From the NCBI GenBank assembly GCA_027307065.1, contig DAHUXT010000003.1, positions 1 to 37,434 of the forward strand: a stretch of DNA of 37,434 bases, in the 5' to 3' direction. The number at the start of each line of letters is the position of its first letter. Position 1 is the first letter of the stretch. Origin of the DNA: Ktedonobacteria bacterium. GTDB lineage: Bacteria > Chloroflexota > Ktedonobacteria > Ktedonobacterales > JADMIN01. Both the position numbers and the translations under genes were made by a program. Below the pieces are notes generated by a model that did no database searches, had not been told where the DNA came from, and saw only the letters and a list, made by a program, of their open reading frames with translations. This document shows, piece by piece, positions 9,420 through 18,650 of this stretch.

Positions 9420-9712
9420 TATCTGGTGGGCGGCCCAAAAGCCGCCAGCATCTTGGCGTCGACATACGTGCGGTGTTACAGTGTGTTGCGTGCGCTGAGG
9501 TCACGACACGATTGCGACAATTGCGCGCCCCAGATGGCGTATAGTGTCGTTGGAAGCTGGCAGCTTGAGCGCGTCCCGGCGAAGAACACGAGAGGTATGC
9601 CAGAGCGTCTTCATTTTTGAGGCTTTGATCCTGATGCCAGGAAGGTATCGTACACATTTGGGCAGGTGTCAGGGATTCTGCGATGAATGCGACAGGAGGA
9701 GGCACGAGGTCC

Positions 9713-11632
9713 ATGAGTACCGGACAGCAATCGGCGGCAACCGGACATTGCCCCGGATGTGGCCAGAGCATTGATGCGCACGCTGTCTACTGCCCGAATT
9801 GTGGGCGACCGTATTACGCATCACCCGATTCGGCGAGCATGCTCGCAGCTGAGCCAACACAGAGCGGCGCATACGCCACCGCGCCGGTTCAGAGCGCCTC
9901 TACTGGTGCGCCACCTCCATTGCCGGAATGGGTCAATCAGCCCACCGCGACCGGAGGAATTGCCGGGCTGGGCGCGGGTGCGGCGCTCGCGCCAGAGCAA
10001 CCAATCCGTTCGCACAAACGCCGCAACGTCTTGACCGCGATATCCGCGCTGGTCGTTGTCGGCCTTCTCGCTGGCGGGGCCTATTGGGCATACGCCGCGT
10101 TCGCCGCGCGCAATTCCAACCAACTGGCGCATTACTTCCCGTCGAACACCGTCGTCTTCGCCTCGGTGGATCTCGTTGCGGCTGCGAACAATAACTTTCA
10201 CATGAATCCCGCCGATTTGGCAGGTCCACAGGCGACGCAACTGCAGCGGGCCACAGGTCTCGACTGGCAGAAAGATGTCGTCTCCTGGGCGGGACCTGAT
10301 CTCGCGCTTGGTGTCTTCCCTTTGAGCAAGACCACGCAAGCAGGGGCAACCACGGGACCAATTCCCCAGGTAGGGGTCGTTGTACTCGTGCAGTCGCATG
10401 ATGACGGCGCCGCACGGGCTATGCTCGCCAAGATCAACGCGCACGTGAAACAGCAGGGAACCACTCCGCAAGCCACGACCTATCGAGGCTTTACGCTCTA
10501 CGCGCCAAGTTCAGACGCGTCGCAAGGCGCATCACAGGGCATGTACGGATCAGGCGGCGGCTGGGTCATTATCGCCAGCAACGCCGAGGCGGCTCATGCC
10601 GTGATTGATCGTGTCAATGGCGGCAGCGACTCCCTGAGCGACCAGCAGCCGTTCAAAGACGCGACAGACAACCTGCCGAGCAACCACTTCGGCACCTACT
10701 ATGTGAATGTGCGCGAGATGATGAACAGTATCGTGCCTGTGCGCGCGCCGAACGGGCTTGCCAGCATCAGCGTTCCGTTTGTCGAGAGCTATCCGGTAGC
10801 GGGCGGCTATATCGGCTGGACCAATACCGGCGAGCGCAGCCAGATCACGTTCAACGCGGCCCGCAACCCGAACATCCCAGATGTTTCGGGTGATACCACC
10901 GGATTCGCCGCGCTGGCGCCATCCGACGCGATGGCCTACGCCGGGGCAGGCAACGTGGGCAAATTCATGCAGGCGGTCAGCGAGCAGTTCGGCACGGCCG
11001 CGGCGGGCGTCGATCCATTGCAGTCCAGCCTGGGCATTTCTAGCAGTGATCCGATGGCCCAACAACCGGTAGGCGTGGCGGCGATCAAGGGCAGCAACGC
11101 AGTTCCGCAGCCGGTCTTCTACGTTCATGTGAGCGATAGCTCCGCGGCATCGCAGCTGTTGGCGAAGATCGCAACCGTGCGGCACTGGACGACGAAGCCG
11201 ACCACCATTGGCGGGCAGTCGGCGACGGCGCTCTACGAAACCGCCAGTTTCGGCGTTCCTCCGACGGGAGGAGACGGCACGCCAGGAGCAGTGAATGAGA
11301 CTGCGCACCTTGTGGCGGTGGCGCTCACGCTGCGCAACACGCTGGTGCTCGCTCCAGACACCGCGACGGCGGCCACCATCGTTCAGGTGGCGCAGGGCAG
11401 CACACCGAGTCTCGCGAGCAATGCCACCTTCCAGAAGCTGATCAAGGCAGCTCCATCGGGCGCGGCGATTACCGCCTACATCGGCGCATCGGCGTTTCAG
11501 TCGCTCGCGAGCGCACCGATGGGAAGCGCTGCACAGTCCGGCCTCGTCTCGCACATCGACGCACTGGCGTTGTCGCTAGTCTGGAACAACTCGTTGCTTC
11601 AAGGCACATTCGACGCAGGCTTACACGCTTAA
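9713..11632 (+). CDS. Zinc-ribbon / single-TM protein with DUF3352-like ectodomain
   Basis: CPGCGQ...CPNCGRPYY zinc ribbon, TM segment VLTAISALVVVGLLAGGAYWAYAAF, then a long ectodomain (YFPSNTVVFASVDL...). RBS aggaggaggc favours ATG 9713 over 9683. Confidence 0.75.
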   Translation: MSTGQQSAATGHCPGCGQSIDAHAVYCPNCGRPYYASPDSASMLAAEPTQSGAYATAPVQSASTGAPPPLPEWVNQPTATGGIAGLGAGAALAPEQPIRSHKRRNVLTAISALVVVGLLAGGAYWAYAAFAARNSNQLAHYFPSNTVVFASVDLVAAANNNFHMNPADLAGPQATQLQRATGLDWQKDVVSWAGPDLALGVFPLSKTTQAGATTGPIPQVGVVVLVQSHDDGAARAMLAKINAHVKQQGTTPQATTYRGFTLYAPSSDASQGASQGMYGSGGGWVIIASNAEAAHAVIDRVNGGSDSLSDQQPFKDATDNLPSNHFGTYYVNVREMMNSIVPVRAPNGLASISVPFVESYPVAGGYIGWTNTGERSQITFNAARNPNIPDVSGDTTGFAALAPSDAMAYAGAGNVGKFMQAVSEQFGTAAAGVDPLQSSLGISSSDPMAQQPVGVAAIKGSNAVPQPVFYVHVSDSSAASQLLAKIATVRHWTTKPTTIGGQSATALYETASFGVPPTGGDGTPGAVNETAHLVAVALTLRNTLVLAPDTATAATIVQVAQGSTPSLASNATFQKLIKAAPSGAAITAYIGASAFQSLASAPMGSAAQSGLVSHIDALALSLVWNNSLLQGTFDAGLHA

Positions 11633-11674
11633 CGGGAAGGTCGTTCGCTCCCAATAACACGCACGACCTATCAG

Positions 11675-11709
11675 CCAGGGTCAGGGGAAATTCCTCGACC
11701 CTGGTTTTC
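11675..11709 (+). terminator. Rho-independent terminator after the DUF3352-like gene
   Basis: Perfect 8-bp stem CCAGGGTC ... GACCCTGG followed by TTTTCTT. Confidence 0.9.
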
Positions 11710-11737
11710 TTATGCCACGCACACACCTATCTGCCGC

Positions 11738-11766
11738 TTGACGGCTCAATCCACATGCAATATATT
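11738..11766 (+). promoter_or_regulatory. Candidate promoter TTGACG-N17-TATATT for the GntR gene
   Basis: TTGACG 11738-11743, TATATT 11761-11766; ATG begins 7 nt downstream. Confidence 0.65.
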
Positions 11767-11772
11767 ACATAT

Positions 11773-12444
11773 ATGACAGTAGAAACGTTGACACCTATCG
11801 CACGCGCCTCGCTGCGAAGCCGGGTCTACGAGCGGCTCTTACAGGCCATCATTGCCGGAGAGATCGAACCAGGTGCGCGTTTGCGCGACCAGGACCTCGC
11901 CACACAGTTGGGCGTGAGCCGGACGCCCGTGCGCGAGGCGCTGCAGCGACTAGAAGATGAGGGGCTGGTCGAGACGCGACGAGGCTCGCTGACACGTGTC
12001 ATGCCGCTCGACACACGAGCCGCGCGCGATACATTCCCGGTCGTCGCGGCGTTACACGCGCTTGCCACCCGCATGAGCACACCGCTGATGTCGGCCAACG
12101 ACGTGGACGCGCTGCGTGCGGCGAACCGCAACCTGGAATCTGCGCTTGCCGGCCATGATGTTATGCGGGCCATCGCGGCTGATGACAACTTTCACCAACG
12201 GTTTGTAGAGCGTTCAGGGAATACGGAGGTGGGGCCAACGCTTGACCGCCTGACGTCGAAAATCCGACGACTTGAGGTGGCCCAGTTTGGCTCGCTTGCA
12301 GGTCTGCGGTCGGTCGAGCAGCACGAAGCTATCATCGCGGCGGTTGGTCGTCACGACGCGGCGCTTGCCGCAGAGCGTGTCGAAGAGAACTGGCTGAGCC
12401 TCGGCGCGCTCATCCTGGCGACGTTCCATCAACCCAACGGGTAA
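11773..12444 (+). CDS. GntR-family transcriptional regulator (FadR/FCD subfamily)
   Basis: SLRSRVYERLLQAIIAGEIEPGARLRDQDLATQLGVSRTPVREALQRLEDEGLVETRRG winged helix plus helical C-terminal FCD-like domain; an in-frame ATG at 11755 would lie inside the predicted promoter. Confidence 0.93.
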   Translation: MTVETLTPIARASLRSRVYERLLQAIIAGEIEPGARLRDQDLATQLGVSRTPVREALQRLEDEGLVETRRGSLTRVMPLDTRAARDTFPVVAALHALATRMSTPLMSANDVDALRAANRNLESALAGHDVMRAIAADDNFHQRFVERSGNTEVGPTLDRLTSKIRRLEVAQFGSLAGLRSVEQHEAIIAAVGRHDAALAAERVEENWLSLGALILATFHQPNG

Positions 12445-12526
12445 ACCCGTCCGCCACACACCACCGGATAACGCCACATCTTACTGAGAGTCGGTCGCTT
12501 GCACTCACTGCGCTGGAGGTAGCATC

Positions 12527-13912
12527 ATGCAAACCATTTCGCCTACCACACCCGACGTCCCTCAAGTCTCTGAGAGCGTCGAGGTGCATGACCCCGCGGT
12601 GCTGGCCCATGCGCGGGCACTGCTCGACGCCTGCGCAACTCCTGCCGACATGCAGGAGACGATTCTGCAGGCGGTGGCGCGCAACGAAGCGTGGCGTGGG
12701 CGGCAATGCATCAATCTGCTGGCTCCCGAGGCGCCAACCACCCCGACGGTACGCGGCCTGCTCTCGTCGGAGGTCGGCACGCGCGCTGCTGAGGGGCACG
12801 TGGGCAGCGTAAACCGCTGGTTCGCAGGAACCAAGTACATTGATGAAATCGAGTCGCTCTGCATTGAGCTGCTCAAGCAAGTCTTCAAGACGCGCTACGC
12901 AGACCATCGGCTGGTGGCAAGCATGATCGGCAACATGGTGGTCTATGCCAGCATGGCACAACCCGGCGACACCATCATGACGATTGCGCAGCCGTTCGGC
13001 GGCCACTCCAGTAACCGTCAGAATGGCCCTGCTGGTGTGCGCGGACTCAACATTGTAGATATCCCGTTCGATCCCGACGAACTGACGGTCGATCTCGATC
13101 GGTTCCGCACGCTCGCCACACAGGTGCGCCCCAAGATCGTCACGCTCGGCCTCTCGATGACGCTCTTTCCCTACCCGGTGCGCGAGATGAGCGAGATTGT
13201 CGGCGAATGGGGCGGCGACATCTTCTTCGACGGCGCCCATCAGCTTGGCCTCATCGCCGGGGGGCAGTTTCAGGATCCGCTGGCGGAAGGCGCGGCAGTG
13301 CTGACCGGATCGGCTGGCAAGACCTTCAGCGGACCACAGAGCGGGGTCATCGTCTGGAATGAGGAGCGCCTGACCAGGCCGCTGACCACAGCGATTTTCC
13401 CGGTGATGGCCGCCACGCATCAGGTGAATCGTGTCGCCGCGCTCGCTGCCTCCGCTGTTGACATGCTGGCGTTCGGGCAGGCATACATGGCGCAAATCGT
13501 TCGCAATGCCCAGGCCCTCGCCGATGCTTTGCAGCGTAGAGGGATTCCAATGCTGGGGAGCCACAAAGGATACACCCGGACGCATCAAGCGATTGCCGAT
13601 GTCCGCCAGTTTGGCGGCGGGCTAGAAGTCGCGCACCGCCTGGCGCAGGCCAACATCATCACCAACAAGAACCTCATCCCAAGCGACCAGCCATCTGACT
13701 GGGATCGTCCGGGCGGGTTGCGCATGGGCACCATCGAGGTCACACGGCTGGGCATGCGCGAGCGCGAGATGGAGCACATTGCCGACTTTATCGCTCAGGT
13801 GCTTGTCGATCGCGTCGAGCCAGCAGCAATCGTGAGCGATGTCACCGGGTTCCGCGAGCCGTTTCAGACGCTCTATTACTGTGTCGAGCAAGGCTTGCCA
13901 CCGCATTCGTAG
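12527..13912 (+). CDS. PLP-dependent serine hydroxymethyltransferase-fold enzyme (divergent)
   Basis: 461 aa; FDGAHQLGLIAGGQFQDPL, GSAGKTFSGPQSGVI (aligns with SHMT TTTTHKTLRGPRGG), NKNLIPSDQ...GGLRMGTIEVTRLGM. Confidence 0.82.
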   Translation: MQTISPTTPDVPQVSESVEVHDPAVLAHARALLDACATPADMQETILQAVARNEAWRGRQCINLLAPEAPTTPTVRGLLSSEVGTRAAEGHVGSVNRWFAGTKYIDEIESLCIELLKQVFKTRYADHRLVASMIGNMVVYASMAQPGDTIMTIAQPFGGHSSNRQNGPAGVRGLNIVDIPFDPDELTVDLDRFRTLATQVRPKIVTLGLSMTLFPYPVREMSEIVGEWGGDIFFDGAHQLGLIAGGQFQDPLAEGAAVLTGSAGKTFSGPQSGVIVWNEERLTRPLTTAIFPVMAATHQVNRVAALAASAVDMLAFGQAYMAQIVRNAQALADALQRRGIPMLGSHKGYTRTHQAIADVRQFGGGLEVAHRLAQANIITNKNLIPSDQPSDWDRPGGLRMGTIEVTRLGMREREMEHIADFIAQVLVDRVEPAAIVSDVTGFREPFQTLYYCVEQGLPPHS

Positions 13913-14086
13913 TTGAGACCCCACTGAGCCGCTTTGATCTGCCGTATCGCGCGTATTGGCCCGAAACTTGCCGCAAAGCTCATGTAGCCCTTGCGAGAGA
14001 TGACATGAGTCAGATAGCGTATCGTCGCGCCCATGCCCTCCATTCGACGATTGTCTTGAAGAACGGCTGAGACCGGGAAGGATAGA

Positions 14087-15220
14087 GTGGAACCAATGCG
14101 CATAGCACAGATAGCACCATTACAACTTGCGGTGCCGCCACGCACCTACGGCGGCACTGAGCGCTGCATCTCAAACATTACCGAGGCGCTGGTGGCGCTC
14201 GGCCACGACGTGACACTCTTTGCCACCGCTGATTCATCGACCGGCGCGCGGCTCGTCCCCATGCGTGACGAAGCAATTCGCTTCAATTCGAAGATCGACG
14301 CGACGGCGCTGCATCTGGCTATGCTCAGCCGAATTTATCAGCAGGCCGACCAGTTCGATGCCATTCACTCCCATCTGGACTACCTAACGCTCCCTTTTGC
14401 GGCGAAAGCCTCCACGCCAACGGTGCTTACATTGCACGGACGGCTGGATGCGCCTGAAACGGTGAAGGTATTTCGCGAATTCAAGGGATGCAACTATGTG
14501 GCAATTAGCGATAGCCAGCGCTCACAAATACCAGATCTGAACTGGACCGCCACCATTCATCACGCGATCGATCCCGTCGAGTTTCCCTACCGGGATACGC
14601 CTGGCTCATATCTGGCGTTCGTCGGGCGCATCACTCGCGACAAAGGGATCGATCGCGCCATACGTATTGCGCAGAAGACTGGTATTCCGCTGAAGATCGC
14701 CGCCAAAGTCGATCCAGCCGAACGCAAATTCTTTGAAGAGGTCATCAAGCCGACGTTTGATGATCCGCTGATCGAATTCTTGGGACCGTTGAACGAAAAG
14801 AAAAAGAACACGTTGATGAGCGAGGCGCTTGCCCTACTCATGCCGATTGACTGGCCAGAACCATTTGGGATGGTCTTCATCGAATCACTGGCATGTGGCA
14901 CTCCCGTGCTGACCCGGCCATGCGGCTCGGTCCCAGAATTGCTGGAAGATGGCGTAACGGGGTTCATCCGCGAGTCGGACGACGAACTTGCCGAGGCAGT
15001 GACGCGGGTGGCGCAGATTTCACGCGCCGGTTGCCGCGAATATGTCCAGCGCAGGTTTGGGATCCGCGATATGGCGTTGAAATACCTCGACGTCTATACC
15101 CAGATGCAGCAACGGGGGCGCCTCTTTGCGGTTCCGACCGTAAAGGGAACGCCGATCGAACCAGTCAGGAAACCAAGTCAAGCGCAAACCAACGAGAATC
15201 AGAGCACACTGATATCATGA
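14087..15220 (+). CDS. GT4-family glycosyltransferase
   Basis: MRIAQIAPLQLAVPPRTYGGTERCISNITEALVALGHDVTLFA, AFVGRITRDKGIDRAIRIA, PIDWPEPFGMVFIESLACGTPVLTRPCGSVPE; start is GTG 14087 or ATG 14096. Confidence 0.92.
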   Translation: MEPMRIAQIAPLQLAVPPRTYGGTERCISNITEALVALGHDVTLFATADSSTGARLVPMRDEAIRFNSKIDATALHLAMLSRIYQQADQFDAIHSHLDYLTLPFAAKASTPTVLTLHGRLDAPETVKVFREFKGCNYVAISDSQRSQIPDLNWTATIHHAIDPVEFPYRDTPGSYLAFVGRITRDKGIDRAIRIAQKTGIPLKIAAKVDPAERKFFEEVIKPTFDDPLIEFLGPLNEKKKNTLMSEALALLMPIDWPEPFGMVFIESLACGTPVLTRPCGSVPELLEDGVTGFIRESDDELAEAVTRVAQISRAGCREYVQRRFGIRDMALKYLDVYTQMQQRGRLFAVPTVKGTPIEPVRKPSQAQTNENQSTLIS

Positions 15221-17424
15221 CTGACACCACAAAGAACCGACCAAAAGCGAACGCACACGATCTCGGCCCGAGACCAGCCGACGGTGACATGATAGATCCG
15301 TACGTGCTGCGCGGCTCAGCCAACTCTGCCGTGGAGAAGATTTCGCTCAAGCAGGGCGAGGCATTCATGGTGACTGACGCGCGTGGGGATTTGCCGGATT
15401 CCGAGCAGGAGACGGGGCTCTACTGGCATGGCACGCGCTTCCTGCGGGTCTGCGATATCTTCCTGGAAGGCCAGCCGATGGTTGCGCTGTCGCATTCAAT
15501 CTCGGACGAAGAAGGCACATGTCAGATTGACCTGACCAACCCATTTCTCCGTCTTTCCACGGAGCAAAGTATCTACCAGGGCGTGATACACGTGCGCCGC
15601 CAGCTTGAGTTGAGCGGGCACCAGTTGACGCAGACATTTCTGCTGACTAGCTTCGAGTCCGCACCAGTTGACGTACGTCTTGGACTCAAGACAGGCGCGG
15701 ACTTCCGCGACCTCTTCGAGATTCGCGGCTTGGAGCGTCGCAAACGTGGCAGCGAGCTGAAGCCACGCCTGGAGCGAGATGAGGTGGTCTTTAGCTATCT
15801 GGGGCTGGATAACGTCGAGCGAAAGACACGCATCCTGCTGGATCCTCCTGCGGATATGACTCGAAACAACGACGTATTCTGGCATCTGAGGTTGGAGCGC
15901 GGCGATACTGTTCAGATCAAGAGTGTGATCACCGTAAGCGAAGAGGCGCTCTCCGATAACAAAGCGGGCACCGACACCACAGAAAACGCCTGGGCAGCGC
16001 CAGGTTCACACCTGGATTTGCCGGAGGTCCGCAGCAACAACGTCTTCTTCAATCGCGTGCTGACGCGCGGCATGCACGATCTAAACATGATGTGCTCGCC
16101 AACGGCGGAAGGCATATATCCTTATGGCGGCATTCCATGGTATGTCTGCCCATTCGGGCGCGATGCGCTTATCACGAGCCTCGAATTCTTGCCGTGGTTT
16201 CCGCAGGTGGCGCAGGGCACACTGGCTTTCCTGTCGGCCTATCAGGGACAGAAGGAAGACGCGTTCACCGAGGAGGAGCCGGGGCGCATTTTGCACGAGT
16301 ATCGGCGCGGCGAGATGGCCAACTGCCGTGAGATACCGTTCATCCCTTATTACGGAACAATCGATGCGACACCCCTCTATCTGATGCTCTTCGAGGCGTA
16401 CATACGCTGGACGAACGATACCGAGTTCTTGAAGGCGCACTGGCCGAATGCCGAGGCTGCCGCCGAGTGGATGCTGAAGTACGGCGATCGTGACGGCGAC
16501 ACGTTTCTCGAATACGCGAATACATCGCCAAGCGGACTCGTCAACCAGGGGTGGAAGGATTCCTGGGATAGCGTTTCCTACGCCGACGGCCAGCTTGCGA
16601 AGCCACCGGTCGCGCTTTGCGAGGTACAGGGCTACGCCTACGCGGCATACAACGCGATGGCATACCTGGCAAATAGGCTCGGCAAACCAGAGCAGGTAAA
16701 CCGCTGGCACAACGCCGCAGAGACGCTTCGGGCAAATTTCCTGCTGTCGTTCTGGTGGGAAGACCAGCATACGTTCTATCTGGCGCTCGACGGCAACAAG
16801 GAGCCCTGCGATGTCGTCAGCTCCAACGCGGGACAATGTCTCTGGACGGGCATCGTCCCCAATGAGTGGGGCCACGCGATTGTCGACCGGATGCTGGCCG
16901 ACGACATGTGCACCGATTGGGGCATTCGCACCCTCTCAAGCCGTGAGCAGCGCTATAACCCGATGAGCTACCATAATGGATCAGTCTGGCCGCACGACAC
17001 GGCAATCGTGGCGGCGGGCTTCGCGCGCGTTGGCCGCAAAAAGGAGGCTGGCGAGTTGCTTGGCCATCTGTATGGAGCCAGCCTGTTCTTCGAGGGCGCT
17101 CGGCTGCCTGAATTATTCTGCGGGTTTGCCCGGCGAGGCGGGTTTGGCCCGACTCACTATCCGGCGTCATGCTCGCCACAATCGTGGGCGGCGGGCGCGC
17201 CATTCTTGATACTGAGCAGTATTCTCGGCTTCGAGCCCGAGGCTGAGCGCAACCGCCTGCTCCTGCGCCAACCAGTATTACCCGGATGGCTTGAACAACT
17301 GGACTTGCGGGGAATGCACCTGGGTGACCGACAGGCCCATCTCCATTTCACCGCTCAGGGAGGCAACACCGCCGTCACCCTTACTGGCGATATGGGTGTT
17401 GATGTACACGTACTGCCGAGTTAA
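15217..17424 (+). CDS. Amylo-alpha-1,6-glucosidase / glycogen debranching enzyme-type protein (GDE N-terminal domain)
   Basis: From ATG in the ATGA overlap with the GT4 gene; N-terminal FMVTDARGDLPDSEQETGLYWHGTRFLRVCDIFLEGQPM, then IPWYVCPFGRDALITSLEFLPW, NQGWKDSWDSV, YHNGSVWPHDTAIVAAGFAR. Confidence 0.9.
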   Translation: MTDTTKNRPKANAHDLGPRPADGDMIDPYVLRGSANSAVEKISLKQGEAFMVTDARGDLPDSEQETGLYWHGTRFLRVCDIFLEGQPMVALSHSISDEEGTCQIDLTNPFLRLSTEQSIYQGVIHVRRQLELSGHQLTQTFLLTSFESAPVDVRLGLKTGADFRDLFEIRGLERRKRGSELKPRLERDEVVFSYLGLDNVERKTRILLDPPADMTRNNDVFWHLRLERGDTVQIKSVITVSEEALSDNKAGTDTTENAWAAPGSHLDLPEVRSNNVFFNRVLTRGMHDLNMMCSPTAEGIYPYGGIPWYVCPFGRDALITSLEFLPWFPQVAQGTLAFLSAYQGQKEDAFTEEEPGRILHEYRRGEMANCREIPFIPYYGTIDATPLYLMLFEAYIRWTNDTEFLKAHWPNAEAAAEWMLKYGDRDGDTFLEYANTSPSGLVNQGWKDSWDSVSYADGQLAKPPVALCEVQGYAYAAYNAMAYLANRLGKPEQVNRWHNAAETLRANFLLSFWWEDQHTFYLALDGNKEPCDVVSSNAGQCLWTGIVPNEWGHAIVDRMLADDMCTDWGIRTLSSREQRYNPMSYHNGSVWPHDTAIVAAGFARVGRKKEAGELLGHLYGASLFFEGARLPELFCGFARRGGFGPTHYPASCSPQSWAAGAPFLILSSILGFEPEAERNRLLLRQPVLPGWLEQLDLRGMHLGDRQAHLHFTAQGGNTAVTLTGDMGVDVHVLPS

Positions 17425-17615
17425 GCCGCACGTATACCTAGTGGCAGATGAGACAGTTTTCGACTGGCGCTGACCTAACAGTTTCGCTGGTCGCAACCTG
17501 CTCTCATCATGCCTGCTGTGCTATCCTCTCTCTGAGGCACGTAGTCGTGAATGATGCAACGCTGAGGTACTCGTCCTGACAACTCAGCGCATGTGGAGTG
17601 GAGGGGACTCACTGC

Positions 17616-18635
17616 ATGACGGTTTCACAACCTCTGGCCCCAGCTGAGGAGACGGCGCAACTCTTTTCCGTGGAAGCCATGCCGGAGGCTGGCTCACCCT
17701 CGGTGAAACCCTTCATATCACGCATTCCGTGGTATGCCTGGGCAGGCGCCGCGCTCAACATTGTCGCGTGGGCTATGTCATGGACGCGCATCGGCGAGTG
17801 GAACGGACTGGCAGTCAGCGGACATACATACCTCGGGGCAAGCGTTCATCTGTGGGCGTACACCTTCTTTCCGATCTGGTTCGGATTCGTTCTCGTGCTG
17901 GATGGCATCAACGTAGCGCGCACGGGTTCGTCGCCGCTCTCTCGCGACTGGCGCGGGTTCATCTTGCTCTTCCTGCTCTCGATTCCTTTCTGGTGGGTCT
18001 TCGAGATTCTCAACATTCCGGTACACAACTGGCGCTACTTCTTCGACCAGCCCATCAATACCAACACGTTTGGCGGATGGATCGAATACCATGCGATCTC
18101 GTCGCTCTGCTTCAGCACTGTGTTGCCAGCCGTCCTGGAAATCGCCGAGATTTTGGCCAGCTTCGCGGCACTTCGCCCACGGCTGGCGCCCAATGATCCC
18201 GGCCCACGTGTCAAGCTGTCTACCGCGATCATCCTGATGGCGGTGGGCGTGGCTGGCCTAATTCTGCCGTTTGTCGCGCCGTACTACGCGTTCGGGCTGC
18301 TCTGGCTCGGCGTCACGTTCGTGCTCGACCCTATCAACAACCGCGCCCGCGTAAAATCTGCCCTGGGTCACCTGCTCGCGGGCGACTGGCGATTTTTCGT
18401 GCTCATGCCGCTCGCCGCGCTCTGTTGTGGCTTCTTTTGGGAGATGTGGAACTCGCTGGCACTGCCCAAATGGGTCTACACCATCGGCCTGGTAGAAAGC
18501 TGGCACATCCCCCACCTCTTCGAGATGCCGCTGATCGGTTACACGGGCTACCTGCCGTTCGGCGTCGAGCTGTTCGTAATGTACCAGTTCGCGTTATTGC
18601 TGATGGGCCGCCGCAAGGATGTTCTCACGGTATAG
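17616..18635 (+). CDS. Polytopic membrane protein of unknown function
   Basis: Multiple hydrophobic segments (YAWAGAALNIVAWAMSW, LWAYTFFPIWFGFVLVLDGI, FILLFLLSIPFWWVFEIL ...); RBS gtggagggg before ATG 17616. Confidence 0.75.
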   Translation: MTVSQPLAPAEETAQLFSVEAMPEAGSPSVKPFISRIPWYAWAGAALNIVAWAMSWTRIGEWNGLAVSGHTYLGASVHLWAYTFFPIWFGFVLVLDGINVARTGSSPLSRDWRGFILLFLLSIPFWWVFEILNIPVHNWRYFFDQPINTNTFGGWIEYHAISSLCFSTVLPAVLEIAEILASFAALRPRLAPNDPGPRVKLSTAIILMAVGVAGLILPFVAPYYAFGLLWLGVTFVLDPINNRARVKSALGHLLAGDWRFFVLMPLAALCCGFFWEMWNSLALPKWVYTIGLVESWHIPHLFEMPLIGYTGYLPFGVELFVMYQFALLLMGRRKDVLTV

Positions 18636-18650
18636 CGAGGCGGATAGAGT

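Noticed and set aside
9427-9447. GGCGGC-ccaaaa-GCCGCC hairpin after the hydrolase as a terminator
   Set aside because: Short stem and no U-tract on either strand; not strong enough to call.
10550-11554. 334-aa minus-strand ORF opposite the DUF3352-like gene
   Set aside because: Arg/His-rich shadow ORF; the sense ORF has zinc ribbon, TM and RBS.
12410-13588. 392-aa minus-strand ORF opposite the SHMT-like gene
   Set aside because: Shadow of the SHMT-fold CDS; no recognisable motifs.
13876-14145. 89-aa minus-strand ORF between SHMT-like and GT4 genes
   Set aside because: Overlaps both neighbours antisense, with no RBS or family resemblance; intergenic part only about 170 bp.
14893-15216. N-terminal extension of ORF 14893..17424
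   Set aside because: Overlaps the GT4 gene out of frame; the glucosidase starts at the ATGA overlap (15217).
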